64,000 nt of DNA, from contig CM051456.1 of assembly GCA_028274465.1 (NCBI GenBank), positions 99,415,050 to 99,479,049 on the forward strand. The letters run 5' to 3'. Shown here in pieces: positions 23,720-33,974 of this stretch. This stretch comes from Plantago ovata (taxonomy: Eukaryota > Streptophyta > Magnoliopsida > Lamiales > Plantaginaceae). Position 1 is the stretch's first letter; the number at the start of each line of letters is the position of its first letter. The notes under the pieces were generated by a model. That model saw only the letters and a program-made list of their open reading frames with translations, was not told the DNA's origin and did no database searches. The position numbers were made by a program, and so were the translations under genes.

Positions 23720-25712
23720 TCAAGGTGGTGGGGGCAGGAGTGCCAGGGGTTCCTCCTTCCGGATGTAGTTAACCAATTGACCGTTACGTATCATCCTTTC
23801 AATTTCGTTCTTGAGCTCGACACACTCATCTGAGGTGTGCCCTTTCCCCTTGTGAAACTTGCAAAATTTTTCTGAGCTCTTGTTCCTTTGATTTTCCTTA
23901 ATCGGGGGTGGCCATGAGACGTCTAGATTCCTCGAGACTATATAGTTCAAGATGTCGGATCTTGGCCTATTTAAGTCTGTGTAGTTGCTATATCGTCTTG
24001 GAGGTGACCTTCTGGGAGGAGACCTCTTGTCTCTGAAATCATTTCTAGAGTTGCCCTCCTTGATCAACCCAAATTTTTGCTCTTTCCTTTGCTTCCCGGG
24101 ATTTTGGGGGCGAGGAGGGTACTCCTTCTCTTTTTCTTTTTCTTTCCCTTTTTCCTTGGGAAGATTGGTTCTCACGGTGACCGTTTTTCGGAATTCCTCA
24201 GCCTCGAGGAAATCCTTGCAAACTTTGGCAAATTGTGCTTCATTCTCCACACACGATGCTGAGAGTACATCTTGGAATTTGATGTTGGTAGTGTTACCAT
24301 ACAAATATTCTTTCCTCTCATTGATCGAGTGATCTTCGACTTGGAGGGCTGCTTCATGAAAGCGATTGATGAAGTCCCTCAAGTCTTCGTTGTTTTTCTG
24401 AACAATTTCGGCCAAGTACCTCACCTGTCTCTTGGCGTTCATCACCTTCTCGAAACGCTTAGAGAACTCCTTACAGAGATCTCTATATGACTTGATGGAT
24501 CGGTGAGGGAGGCGCGACCACCACTTCATGGCTTCTCCGGAGAGGTTAGCCGGGAAGAGGAGTGCTTTGGTCCTTGAATCATGACCATAAGCGTCCATTT
24601 TAGTGCCAAATCTTACCAAGTAGTCCTTTGGACAACTTGTTCCATCATAGCTTTAGAAGGTAGGGAACCCTCTTTCGATTTTGGCTTGGTGGCTTCTAAT
24701 CTCATCGCACAAAGGGCTCGGATCTTGGTCTTGCTCTTTCTCTTGGACAGTTTCTCGTAGAGTCTCTATCTGAGCATCCAGTGCGGATTTCCTCGCGTTG
24801 AGTTCCTCCAGAGTGAGCCTCCTCCCCGTGATCGGGTCGATCAGGGGGGTTACCTCAACTACTGTTCTCAATGCTTGATTCTCCTCCACTGCTTCTTGTT
24901 GGTTTGAGGAGTTACCTGGTTGGGGGTAACTTGATGGGGGGAGCGGGTGGTGTAGCGACCACCTGAGCTCTATTTTCTTGTTGAGCTACATTTTGTAACG
25001 ATGCTCGTATCCTTCTATCAATCAAGTCTCTCAAGTCATCCGGGGCACCTTGGGGTCCTAACCTCGATTGAATTCTTGATGGTCCAAGTCGAGATTGGAT
25101 CGGCCTTGTGTTGGCTCTCGAATGTGCTTCATCTTGTGCAACTGGTGCTCTTCCTTGGGATTGACGAGGAGCGACCATGGTGTCACGAGGTTGCTCTTGC
25201 ACCGGCGCTGGTTGTGCTCCCTGAGCTTGTATCTCGGTGTTAACCCTAATAGCCTCATTACCCCCGACGTATCCTTGTAGAGTAAGAAGGAATAGACCGT
25301 ATTGAGCTTCGCCCATCCCGAAGTCTGATGGTCGGACTACACGTCCATCAGGAAGGGTGAAGGTCAATGCGGCCGGTTGAGGAGGGTTCACTGCTACGAG
25401 AGGTTGGTTGATTGCTACTGGAGGAAGCTGCCCCCTAGGCTCGGCATTGTTCGGGACTCTCAACGCTCCATAGGCATTTCCTACCGGGATTCCTTGCGGG
25501 TTGTTTTCGCCCGATCTTTCATTTTGGGAGTTGGTGACATTAGTAAATGCCCCCTCCGTGTAATCCCGATTCCTTGCAACATTGTTGTTTCTTGGTTCCC
25601 TCGGAGCACCATCCGTTCCTCCTCCGCGACCGTTACTAGAGGGACGGCCTCTGGGTCGAGGAGGGTTCCTGGGTGGTGCATTAGCAAGACGGTTGCTTCT
25701 TCTGGGAGGCAT
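23720..25712 (-). pseudogene. Gag region of the Tat gypsy element
   Basis: The N-terminal part (about 25712-24912) is Pro/Arg-rich (MPPRRSNRLANAPPRNPP). A short charged helical stretch lies at about 24889-24653. The capsid-type retrotransposon gag domain (about 24619-24100; KALLFPANLSGEAMKWW, IKSYRDLCKEFSKRF) is followed by a basic linker and a zinc-knuckle-like segment (CKFHKGKGHTSDEC). Gag builds the virus-like particle and binds element RNA. It lies just upstream of pol in the same orientation and just downstream of the PBS. Broken in about two places. Confidence 0.85.
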
Positions 25713-25780
25713 ATTCGTGAAGGGTCACGAGGAGGGTGATGGCTCCACCAGTAGGGCAAGGAATGACCTTTTGTGTCGTT

Positions 25781-25797
25781 TCCCACAGACGGCGCCA
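25781..25797 (-). other. Primer binding site of the Tat gypsy element
   Basis: On the minus strand this reads TGGCGCCGTCTGTGGGA, two bases inside the 5' LTR end (25800). This PBS form is familiar from Tat-type gypsy elements of plants. It fixes the element's minus orientation. Confidence 0.85.
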
Positions 25798-25799
25798 AA

Positions 25800-26551
25800 T
25801 GTTGAAGGGTAATTCGTGTTTCTTTCTAAGTTCGCAGTAAATCACTAATCTAAGTCATTCTAGTTCTTCTTCATGTAGTATTCCTCTGAGATAGGAAATG
25901 AGCCTTCTTATAGCTTCCTCGTACCTGAAATAGACTAGAGGGGGGGGTTAGTGTCTCTTACCCGGTCTGTAAGGTATCAGACCGGAGAGGCGACTTTACG
26001 AGTAGGGAGTTGTGAGGCTTCCCTAGTACGAGTAGTAAATGTGGTGGTTGAGAGGTGTTAATGCTTACTGTTGAGGAGTAAATGAGGCCTTTATATACTC
26101 GTGACCTTTCAACTTCCGGTAGCGTAGGATCGCGACACGTGTACGACTAGGATTGAGGCCTTCCTCGGCCCAGGCCCATTAAGGACGTCCGTGGGCCTTG
26201 GCCCAACGGAGCAACCGTGGCTGGTCGCTCCAGGTCCTCGAGCCCTCCTTGTACGTGAGAGGTGCGAGTAGTGTCCTGCTCAGTTTCTCTCAAGGAGCGT
26301 TACCTTGACGTAAGGACCTCCTCGAGCCATAGAGAGATGCTTCTCGAGCTCACTGGCAGCTTTGTCCTTACGATGAGCTTATTTTGAGGGTTGTCCTCCC
26401 AGTGAAGGTCGGACCCTATGTTGGTCGGTCCACACCTTAGTGACATACTTGGGTGTGGTCGTGCCCCTTGAGGGACGGCCTATGATGCTTTGTCGCGCTC
26501 TTAGACCGCTCCAGTTCGTACATGCGGACTGGACATATTTCAACACTAACA
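25800..26551 (-). repeat. 5' LTR of the Tat gypsy element
   Basis: About 752 bp, TGTTGAAGGG to CACTAACA, nearly identical to 13414-14170. It is followed by the target duplication GTACT (26552-26556) and then by the rest of the interrupted Sirevirus LTR. Confidence 0.92.
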
Positions 26552-26652
26552 GTACTAGTTACTGGACTTTACTTAATTTAGCATGGTTAATTGCTCATCA
26601 AAATTACAAGTTACCTAACATTATACTTTATCGTATACGTTTTATTTTCATC

Positions 26653-26721
26653 GGTACGGACAAGGGCAATCCGACTGTTTAATTAAAACAAAGCATTGCG
26701 ATGGTCATGCGGATGCTTACG

Positions 26722-26755
<34 letters not shown>

Positions 26756-26838
26756 AGTGAAGAAATTCAACCAAGCGCGGGTAAACGGCGGGAGTAATTA
26801 TGACTCTCTTAAGGTAGCCAAATTCCTCGTCATCTAAC

Positions 26839-26872
<34 letters not shown>

Positions 26873-26891
26873 ACTGTCCCTGTCTACTATC
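26653..26891 (+). pseudogene. 25S rRNA gene fragment (copy 1)
   Basis: About 239 bp match the highly conserved 3' part of plant 25S rRNA. Segments include GACTGTTTAATTAAAAC, AAAGCATTGCGATGG, GTAAACGGCGGGAGTAA, ACTCTCTTAAGGTAGCC, AGTGACGCGCATGAATGG and CCACTGTCCCTGTCTAC. The last five contain the region used by 28S-specific elements and homing endonucleases in other organisms. A few substitutions relative to the consensus I know, and its tiny size, show that it is a dead piece. It is cut at 26891 (CTACTATC) by the start of a gypsy LTR. The left flank 26621-26652 is not recognised. Confidence 0.9.
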
Positions 26892-28061
26892 TGATGAACG
26901 AGATTGTCAGACTCAATTAATCAAATAAATTTGTTTTTAGCCAAAGGTAATTCACATCTACAACGAAAACCAAGGCACGTAGTGTAGAAGTAAAATAACC
27001 TTGAGTGTCGATCTCTAAGGACTATAACTAGCTTTATCTAATTTAACTTAAACTACAAATCAGAAATCAAGCAAAGGACAGATTTTTCTTATCAATATGA
27101 TGGAAGTTAGTGATAGTATGGTCATTCAAAGCAACGGGTAATAATCATGCATGAAGTACTTGAAGTTTGTATAGAGATCTATGATCATGAATTGTCCTGT
27201 GTGTTCCTTTCAATTCAACACTACGAAGATAGATGGCTTAGATAGATTAAAGAAATAAAACAATAAATCAAGTCTTAAACGCGCGAAGCCACTCATGCAT
27301 AATCAAGAACCCTAGCTAAGAAATCACATACTATCACCAATGATAGATTTAACTATACTCATATTGCAATCAACAAGAATCAAAGCAAGATTGAATGAAA
27401 ACATGTTGAATGAAATAAATAAAAGCAGAAAAATCGTGAGATACAAGTTACTAACGAAGGTTGTCAATATCCGATGAATTGCTAACTCACAAGCAAGAAT
27501 CGAAAATCAAAGATGTCCAATCTCTATGCTAAAGCTTCCAAATCAATAAGAAAAAGAGTCTTCTATCTCAGGCTCTGGAGAATTTCTCTCAAAATAATGT
27601 GAAAAGGTCTCAAAAATGTAGAAAAATAGGCAAATATATATATAGAGTTCGGAAACCCCCCGGGCGATTCGCCTGGTGTGGGGCGAATCGACCCACGTCC
27701 CAGGCGGTTCGCCTGGGACGTCCAGATCGGCGAGAGCGAGATTTTTGGTCTTCTTTTCCTTTTCGGGCTCGGATTTTGCCTTCTAGTGACCTTTAAGTCT
27801 TGAAACTCGTCCCCTAGGCCTCAAATCTCATCCGGAACCTTCTAGATACACCACGAATGTCCTCGAAACACCAAAACTTCGTCCTCTTCACCAATATTGC
27901 CCATAAAAATACGTTTTTTACCTAAACCCTGAAAAATGCAAAGAAAAGGGAAACGTGACACTATTCTAATAAAATGCACTAAAATATAAGCTAAATTAAC
28001 GTAGAGGATAGCTAAATTGGTGAAAAAGACTCAAATGAAAGTGTAAAATACATGTTCATCA
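26892..28061 (-). repeat. 3' LTR of TR-GAG copy 1
   Basis: About 1170 bp with imperfect terminal inverted repeats TGATGAAC/GTTCATCA. It contains a GC-rich patch of GGCGATTCGCC-type inverted repeats near 27655-27722. Beyond 28061 the minus strand reads GGTTTGGAGAGTT, the polypurine tract. Confidence 0.85.
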
Positions 28062-29964
28062 AACTCTCCAAACCGAACCTTTGCTTGTCCTCAAGCAACT
28101 AAGCTAGACTCTAATGCAAAAAACCAATGCAACACACAAAATGGAGTCTCATGCCAAATGAAATGAACTAATTTATTGAGTCTATCAAAAACTTATGAAC
28201 AATGACCATACAAATCATAACATGGATATTGGTTGAAGAATGCCTCGATTGACTCATACACATTCACATAAGCACTATGTTAAACAAGATAGTCTCTCGT
28301 AACATTCTCTACCTGGACCTAGTCAGTGACGACGTAATGAAACATGTTAAAATACGAATGGTTGTCCCGTGCCTATGAAACTGAGGACTTACTGCTGTTC
28401 ACCAAGTTAAGACTTTCCCTCAAAGAGGTCGAACCAATACTGGCTCTCATCAAACGAAGGAGGGTTCCCTAAAAGTTCACACTCCCCTATTCTACCCATC
28501 TCTCAAGCAAAGTCATAAACTAATCACCACTTCCTGAATGGCAGGACGAGGGTGGTCTAGAACAGATGACACTCAAACAAACAAAAGACACACTTTACAA
28601 CTCGATTACGAACATTACAAGAATTGAAAAACGAGACAAACACTTTGCTAAACTGCTTTTTGGCTTTCCTTGGACCCTTCTTTCCTTTTTTAGGGTCTTT
28701 TCTTTTTTCTTTTTTTTTTCTTTTCCAGATTTTTTCTTTTTTCTGGAATTTTTTCTTTTTTCTTTTTTTTGATTTTTTTCTTTTTTCCTTTCTTTTTTTT
28801 TTGTATATAGACAGCAGTACCACAACGAAAAAGAAATTACAATGACTCACAAACGACCTCCCCAAACCTATTCGAAAGAATAGGTTGGAGCACAAACTTT
28901 TACGAAAAAGGAAAACAAACTCACAACACTCAAAATCGAAAAACAAGTCATAATGACAGCATAACCCCCTCCCCAAACCTATTCGTTAGAATAGGTTTCA
29001 AACAAAGGATCACACAATCTCACACTACCTCCTTCCTAGGCATTTAGCAATCTCAAAGCAAGGTGAAGACTTGTTGCCTCTTAGGTACATAATTACACGG
29101 GAGAACAAACACAAGACTCTAACATGCATCATCTTATTATAAAGGCCTTCGTGAACCGCAGTAGAGAAAACACCACTAAGTGATGTCGAGACTACCAAGC
29201 TTAACTAAGTGCATATATAAATGTGACAAGTCAAGCGAGAAAAACCTCAAACAAATTCATAGAGATGAAACGCATGGTCAAAGGTCATAACTAGTTAATC
29301 TACCCAATAAAAAAGTTCAAAAAATTTGGCAATAAACTCCACACAAAAACATGCAAAACTATACTAGGATGAATGTAGTGTATGCAACTAAATACTAAGA
29401 AAGCGGTAAACGTGCAAATGCAAATGCAAACAAAAGGTTTCACGAGTTTATCATAAGCAAAACAAGTATAGAGATAGCCAGCGATAACCCCTCCCCAAAC
29501 CTGAACGTCGTCGCTCGTCCCGAACGTCGAAAGTGGATTTAAGGTGAGAGCTAACTTGTACCTGTAACCTGTAGGACTCAAGGAAACTCGTGAGAAACCA
29601 AAACGGGCGATAAAAGAAGTAAAAAGATCAATAATTTAGCATAATAGGAGAAAAATGGGGTTCCGAACGAAAAAATCCGGACCTCAGGGTTTCTGGACAC
29701 CCGGGGCGAACCGCCCCAGGTGGGGGGTGATTCACCTGGGGCGTCCAGAACGTCCCAGGCGGCCTGGTCTTGCCAGGCGAATCGCCCCACATGGGGGGCG
29801 GTTCGCCTGGCATCTCCAGACTCCTGGAGACACCTTTTTCCTCCCAAAACGCAAAATTATCATCTTAAAAACTATTTTATCACCAAAAACATACGAAAAA
29901 ATAAATATGCATGCAATGCAAGAAAGCGATAAAACTAAACTACATGCAACCATTACCACTAATG
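28062..29964 (-). other. Non-coding 3' internal region of TR-GAG copy 1
   Basis: No protein domain is visible. It holds a polypurine tract at the LTR border, a T/C-only tract of about 125 bp (about 28680-28803; A/G-rich on the element strand), two perfect 9-bp-arm hairpins (28865-28886, 28976-28997), further PPT-like CCCCAAACC motifs, and a GC-rich palindromic patch (29698-29820). Confidence 0.75.
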
Positions 29965-30876
29965 TTATCCATTATAGAATGGAAACGAATCTTGTGCAGC
30001 CGTTCCATTACTCCTCGCATCTCGGGAACCATCCTTGGCTCCTCTCCGTATCTGCTCAAGCAAGTCCATGATTCCCTGAAAACTAAAATTAACAAAACCA
30101 AAAAAATCTAAATCTAAAAAATAACCAAGGGAATCAGATGGAAAATAAAAAGAGAAAAAAGGATCAAAACTCCTTTGGAACTCATAGGTGGGTGCATGGA
30201 CCAGAACGTAGGAGTCAAGATCAAGAGTATCTGCAACAATTGATTCAGAGACACCAAAATCTTCAGATATTGGCTCCTCGATCTCAACACAACTTACGCC
30301 ATCACTTTCTGACTCAAGTGAAGCAATGGATTCAGTCATCACCTCCTCCACGACTTCCTCTTGACCAACAACTTCGACATCCGCAAGTAAGGACGTGGAA
30401 TCCAAGCTAAGCACTGAAGAGACTTCATCAATGGATTCTTCTCCACATTCCTCTCAATCGGCAACGTCGATTTCTGGAGGCTGACTACTGAAGCGAGACG
30501 TCCATGCCCTTGACCCGGGAGGTGAGTCCCTATCCCAATGTTCCAGAAACTTGCTGGTTACTTCATCCCAAGTGTGCAACGATTTTTCCGGCGGGATTCT
30601 GAGCCATCCTCGAGCGTACCCTTTCAAGGCTCCCATAAATCCTCTCATACAAAGTTGCTCATGTGATAAAATAACCCCCTCCTCATTCTCACGAGGTATC
30701 CTCAACACACCTTCCTCGTACGTGTCTAAGAACCCTCTTGGATCATCACCCATCGAAAACGTGGAGAGAATGGAGTAGTACGAAGGATAAAAGTCATAAT
30801 CCCTGCAATCTTCATCCAATGTTATGCAAGGCCCTCGAGGCATCACATACCAGGGCAAAGGAACTTGTTGACTCAT
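29965..30876 (-). pseudogene. Gag region of TR-GAG copy 1
   Basis: The minus strand encodes a gypsy-type gag. A leader (MSQQVPLPWYVMPRGPC) is followed by a capsid-like segment with the usual pattern (GFMGALKGYARGWLRIP, SLHTWDEVTSKFLEHW) and an acidic tail region (about 30414-29965; ESESDGVSCVEIEEPISEDF). There is no zinc knuckle, protease or RT. Near-identical text occurs at 44830-45741. It probably supplied particle protein only, depending on a partner element for enzymes. Broken in about one or two places. Confidence 0.7.
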
Positions 30877-31182
30877 CCTTTCATATGACTAGTTTCTACA
30901 CATGAGGAAACAAGAAACCAAGGAGTAGAATCCACAAAATGAAAATAAAAACTTGCAAAGAAAAGCACAAAGAGTGCAAACAAACACAATGTACCCACGA
31001 GCTTCGAGAGCACAAGCACGCAAGGTAACTGAGATCAGATTAGATGAATTTACTGAAAAAGATAGGGGGGAAAAAATAGGGTAAGAAAGTGAAATTTTCA
31101 GAGAGCAAACCCCCAGAGCCTGTTCTTCTGTAGGGAATTGAATGCTGAAAATATAAATAAGCTAAAGAGAAAAAAGGAGTAT

Positions 31183-31203
31183 AGTCCCCGGCAACGGTGC
31201 CAA
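31183..31203 (-). other. Primer binding site of TR-GAG copy 1
   Basis: The minus strand reads TGGCACCGTTGCCGGGGAC, two bases inside the right LTR (31206). It is the same as the site at 46048-46068 apart from one base. It is of the TGGCGCCGTTGCCGGGG type used by Athila-like gypsy elements. Confidence 0.8.
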
Positions 31204-31205
31204 TT

Positions 31206-31423
31206 TGATGAACGAGATTTTCAGACTCAATTACTCAAATAAATTTGTTTTTAGCCAAAGGCAATTCACAACTACAACGAAAACCAAGGCACGTGGTGTA
31301 GAAGTAAAATAACCTCGAGTGTCGTTCTCTAAGGACTATAACTAGCTTTATCTAATTTAACTTAAACTATAAATCAGAAATCAAGCAAAGCACAGATTTT
31401 TCTTATCAATATGATGGAAGTTA
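31206..31423 (-). repeat. Partial 5' LTR of TR-GAG copy 1
   Basis: The first 218 bp (window order) of the LTR, matching 26892-27109. It ends exactly at TTA (31421-31423), the PIF/Harbinger target trinucleotide, where the Harbinger end starts. Confidence 0.85.
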
Positions 31424-31455
31424 GACCATTTGCATTGGTGCCATCCCATGCCATG
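31424..31455. mobile_element. 32-bp Harbinger terminal stub
   Basis: GACCATTTGCATTGGTGCC and the following 13 bases are identical to the left end of the Harbinger element at 46289. It is preceded by TTA, as there. After 31455 the sequence switches to an unrelated Sirevirus fragment. The break falls inside a 16-bp palindrome (CCATGCCATGGCATGG, intact at 46311-46326). Confidence 0.8.
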
Positions 31456-31983
31456 TAGGGAAGATGTCATTACTTGCGCAACTGACAAAGATGACAATGA
31501 TGACACTCCTCCCTCAAAATATTTGAAGGTCAGGCCAATCTCTGCCAGAAATCAATCTGGCCAATCTAAACATTTCTCCTCTGATTCCAAGTCCTCAGTA
31601 AAGAAGGATGCTGGAAATTCAAGAGAAAGAAGAAGGAAAAGAAGAGAAGAAAAACATCAACTTGCTAATGTTGCTGTTGGCCTAGGTGTTATGTACACCA
31701 AAACAAGCAACAAGGAAATCACTCAAAATGTGGTAAGACAACATAAAGGATTTTGGACCCTAAAGCTTGAAGACCTTCTAGCAAACAAACATTTTCCCAC
31801 AGCCGTGCTAAAACAAATGGATACTTGGAACGTGCTGAAAGTTGGGAACAATGAAAGAGTAAGATCTCCTCTAAACAGCTTTGCTGAAAAAAAGTTGTGG
31901 TTGGATGTTAAAGTAAAGATTAGAGGAGTGGCTCTCAGAAAGAAATTGAATGAGTCTCCATAGTACTTCAAACCTCTGGATGT
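31456..31983 (+). mobile_element. Sirevirus-like extra-ORF fragment, plus strand
   Basis: A reading stretch runs to about 31960 with SRERRRKRREEKHQLANV, VGLGVMYTKTSNKE, LKLEDLLANKHFP, QMDTWNV and KIRGVALRKKLNESP. It is homologous to the module at 7441-8331 and overlaps the start of the tail at 5455. It belongs to the subfamily of the 4811-5455 tail and not to that of 7441-8331. It is bounded by a rearrangement on the left and by unrecognised DNA on the right. Fragment. Confidence 0.75.
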
Positions 31984-33405
31984 TCCAACCCATGAATTAG
32001 AGTGGACAAAGGAAGCTAAAAAGTGTTCATGGTCTTCCAAACACAAGATTATTCACAAATAGAAATTATTTAATTTCTTTAATTTAATATAAGTGGGCGT
32101 ATCCTGTTAAAATTGATATGCCAAAATTCAATTTAGTCCATAAAGGATCAGAAATATATCGGTTAAATATCTAAATTTAACCCGGGATTTGATCTGACAA
32201 CATAATAATAAAGTTGACAACAAGATAACCGATTCCAAATTATCCAAATTAATATTGACACAAATTCATCAGATCAAAAATATATTTGAACTGAATAAAT
32301 CGAATCAAATTTAACCCGAAATTTGTTATGATAAAAAATAAATCGAATTAAATTTAATCCGAAATTATCCGATTTGAATTTGAGTGGGATACAACCATTC
32401 CTATTTAAATTTGGCTTGTATTCACCCAAACGAAAATAATCAGAATTGTGCATACAGATGACAAAAATGGCCAACAAATATTCACATATTTATTTTATAT
32501 GTCTAAATTTAAAATCGATTTAATAGATTATATTAAGGTTATTTTAAATGGGCTACATCTCTTTTAATTTTATTATTCGATTAGAATATTATTCACAATA
32601 TTAATAGAAATGTCTATTAATTTTAATTGTATATATAGGTGTAACCTTAATCCGACTACTCATCATAAATATATAGGTTACTAATCCAAGAGACAATCCT
32701 ACAAAATAAGAATAAAATTGACCAAAAGAGAAACTGATTCGAAATTTATTTTCACAGAAATTCATTCGATCCCAATTATACTTGACCATAACTCATTTCA
32801 TCCGATAACCCAAATAAAATTTATTATGGAACTACACGAATTGAGTTTGAGTTGGATTCAATAAATTTCTTTCTAACTCACCCAATAAATAATGATCAAC
32901 ATAAAAAAAACAGATGACTAAAAGGCTAACATAACGCAAGTATGACCATAATATGAATCAAAATACATTTGTATGGATACAATATTGTTTTTTAATTGTT
33001 TTTATTTTGTTTAACTTTTTTGCAAATTTAATGCACGTGATGGATTATAAAGCTACAACTCCAATGTTGCATTTGTAATAAAAACAATTCATTTGTTCTG
33101 AAGCATAAAGAAGAGGATCTCCGTGGCTAAAACTTTCGCATAAGACTTCTTTTAAAGTACTCGGTTGAAATGAGATGACTTGATGTGGAACATAAAATGC
33201 GCTTTTGAAGTGAATCCCAAGAAGTCTTCTTCTGAGCTTTCTTCTTCACGTTCTGAATTACTCTGTTGTATATATATCGAAATACTTTATAAAATAATGT
33301 GACAGATAAATGATGTATAACATTGATATGTAGCAATCCTATCCGAATTGAATTAATCAAGAATAGCATGAAAATGTCAAAATATGGATAAAACATAAAT
33401 TAATA
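31984..33405. other. AT-rich unassigned DNA with a diverged tandem duplication
   Basis: No gene is visible. Two diverged copies of a roughly 450-500-bp unit lie in tandem, about 32090-32470 and 32600-32960. Compare AACAGATGACTAAAAGGC near 32909 with the ACAGATGACAAAAATGGC near 32455, and the CCGATT / CTGATT segments followed by AATTCAT near 32250 and 32750. It is probably a very old repeat. The stretch from 33000 to 33405 shows nothing I can name. Confidence 0.4.
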
Positions 33406-33661
33406 CTCCCCCCGTTATCCCATAAGCTTTCTGATTTCACTATTTTTGGTCAACAACTTTCAGTTTTGACTTCTGATTACTCTTAAACTAGAATGATAAA
33501 GTATGTAACCAAATTATATTATGAAAATTTGGGTTCTATATTTTCATAATATAATTTCGTTAAATATTTTATTATTACATATTAAAAGTAATTTGAAGTC
33601 AAAGTTGAAAGTTGTTGACAAAAAAAAGTCAAACTAGGAACTTATGAGAGAACGGAGGGAG
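33406..33661. mobile_element. Stowaway-like MITE (Tc1/mariner)
   Basis: 256 bp flanked by TA (33404-33405 and 33662-33663). It has terminal inverted repeats of the Stowaway type: CTCCCCCCGTTATCCCATAAG at the left, and its near complement (CTTATGAGAGAACGGAGGGAG) at the right. Subterminal inverted segments (CAACTTTCAGTTTTGACTTC and GAAGTCAAAGTTGAAAGTTG) extend the fold. It is non-autonomous and has no ORF. The arms still match well, so it is not very old. Confidence 0.85.
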
Positions 33662-33974
33662 TATTAATTTTATTTCCACGCCCTTGAGGAGTTATTCAAC
33701 TGTCTACATATGATTCAATATTAGAGTCCACACACGGTTCGACACACGATTGGTATCTCAACTCTCTTAAGTCGGTCCAAATAAAGCCAATTAACTCAAC
33801 TCAAGACCACACACTCGATGGGTATCTCATATCTCTTAGCAACTACGAATAAAGCCCACTCCGAACAAGTCCACAACAAATTCTAAAATACAAATTAAAC
33901 AAAGCTCATCTCATAGACTCATGACTCCAAAGTATCTTTCGGAGGTTGAGGAAGGACATAAATGGATACTCAAC
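33662..33974. other. Unassigned spacer
   Basis: AT-moderate DNA with a weak internal repetition (CACACACGGTTCGACACACGA…GGTATCTCAACTCTCTTA and CACACACTCGATGGGTATCTCATATCTCTTA, about 33731-33838). No gene is visible. It ends in the first copy of the hAT target duplication TACTCAAC (33967-33974). Confidence 0.4.

Larger units (their letters stand above)
13414..26551 (-). mobile_element. Ty3/gypsy Tat/Retand-lineage LTR retrotransposon, 13.1 kb
   Basis: The element is bounded by two LTRs (757 and about 752 bp) and by the target duplication GTACT (13409-13413 and 26552-26556). In minus orientation the order is 5' LTR, PBS, gag, then protease-RT-RNase H-second RNase H-integrase, then a 3' region with an antisense gene and a tandem hairpin array, then 3' LTR. 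The archaeal-type second RNase H and the antisense gene are hallmarks of the Tat lineage. The two LTRs differ by eye at only about eight substitutions plus a G-run length change, roughly 1%. That suggests insertion well under a few million years ago at usual plant rates. Structure looks complete. The long pol reading frame is open, with a few breaks in gag and in the antisense gene. Confidence 0.92.
11525..26620 (-). repeat. Sirevirus-like LTR (minus) interrupted by two nested insertions
   Basis: One LTR lies in three pieces: 11525-12311, 13165-13413 and 26552-26620. It is interrupted by a solo LTR (12312-13164) and a Tat gypsy element (13414-26551). Its minus-strand start (TGTTAGGTAACTTG) is at 26620 and its other end is missing, fused to the extra-ORF region. 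The pieces align base by base with the LTR at 39559-41881, which carries the same solo-LTR insertion but not the gypsy element. The flank beyond 26620 (ttatacttta…) is also the same as beyond 41881. Confidence 0.85.
26892..31423 (-). mobile_element. Gag-only (TR-GAG-like) gypsy element, copy 1
   Basis: LTR-internal-LTR structure in minus orientation. The left (3') LTR is 26892-28061 (TGATGAAC…GTTCATCA ends). The PBS lies next to the right LTR, which begins at 31206 and is cut at 31423 by a Harbinger end. The internal region has a gag reading region (29965-30876) and about 1.9 kb of non-coding 3' sequence. It has no RT, integrase or RNase H motif in any frame. It therefore fits the non-autonomous terminal-repeat retrotransposons with GAG domain (TR-GAG) described in plants, probably Athila/Tat-related by PBS. 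It sits in a 25S rDNA fragment. A near-identical copy is at 42138-46288. Broken, incomplete at its right LTR. Confidence 0.8.

Noticed and set aside
19862-23833. Plus-strand open frames of 190-240 residues across the Tat pol region
   Set aside because: They lie opposite the continuous pol frame, whose protease, RT, RNase H and integrase motifs are unmistakable. The plus-strand translations show no domain.
5456-26620. A single minus-strand Sirevirus bounded by LTRs 5456-6958 and 11525-26620
   Set aside because: The second LTR is truncated and fused to the extra ORF, and the outer 5-bp flanks do not match, so common origin of the two LTRs cannot be shown.
26440-26682. Short plus-strand frame over the LTR end and rDNA border
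   Set aside because: It crosses a Tat LTR end, its TSD, a Sirevirus LTR piece and rDNA flank; chance frame.
28566-28976. Phe- or Lys-rich small frames over T/C tracts (also 43465-43747 and 49333-49699)
   Set aside because: Translations of a simple-sequence tract (runs of F or K). No protein family.
33127-33396. Minus-strand 89-residue frame in AT-rich DNA
   Set aside because: No domain, low complexity (I/F/S/K-rich), no homologous copy in the window; not supportable as a gene.
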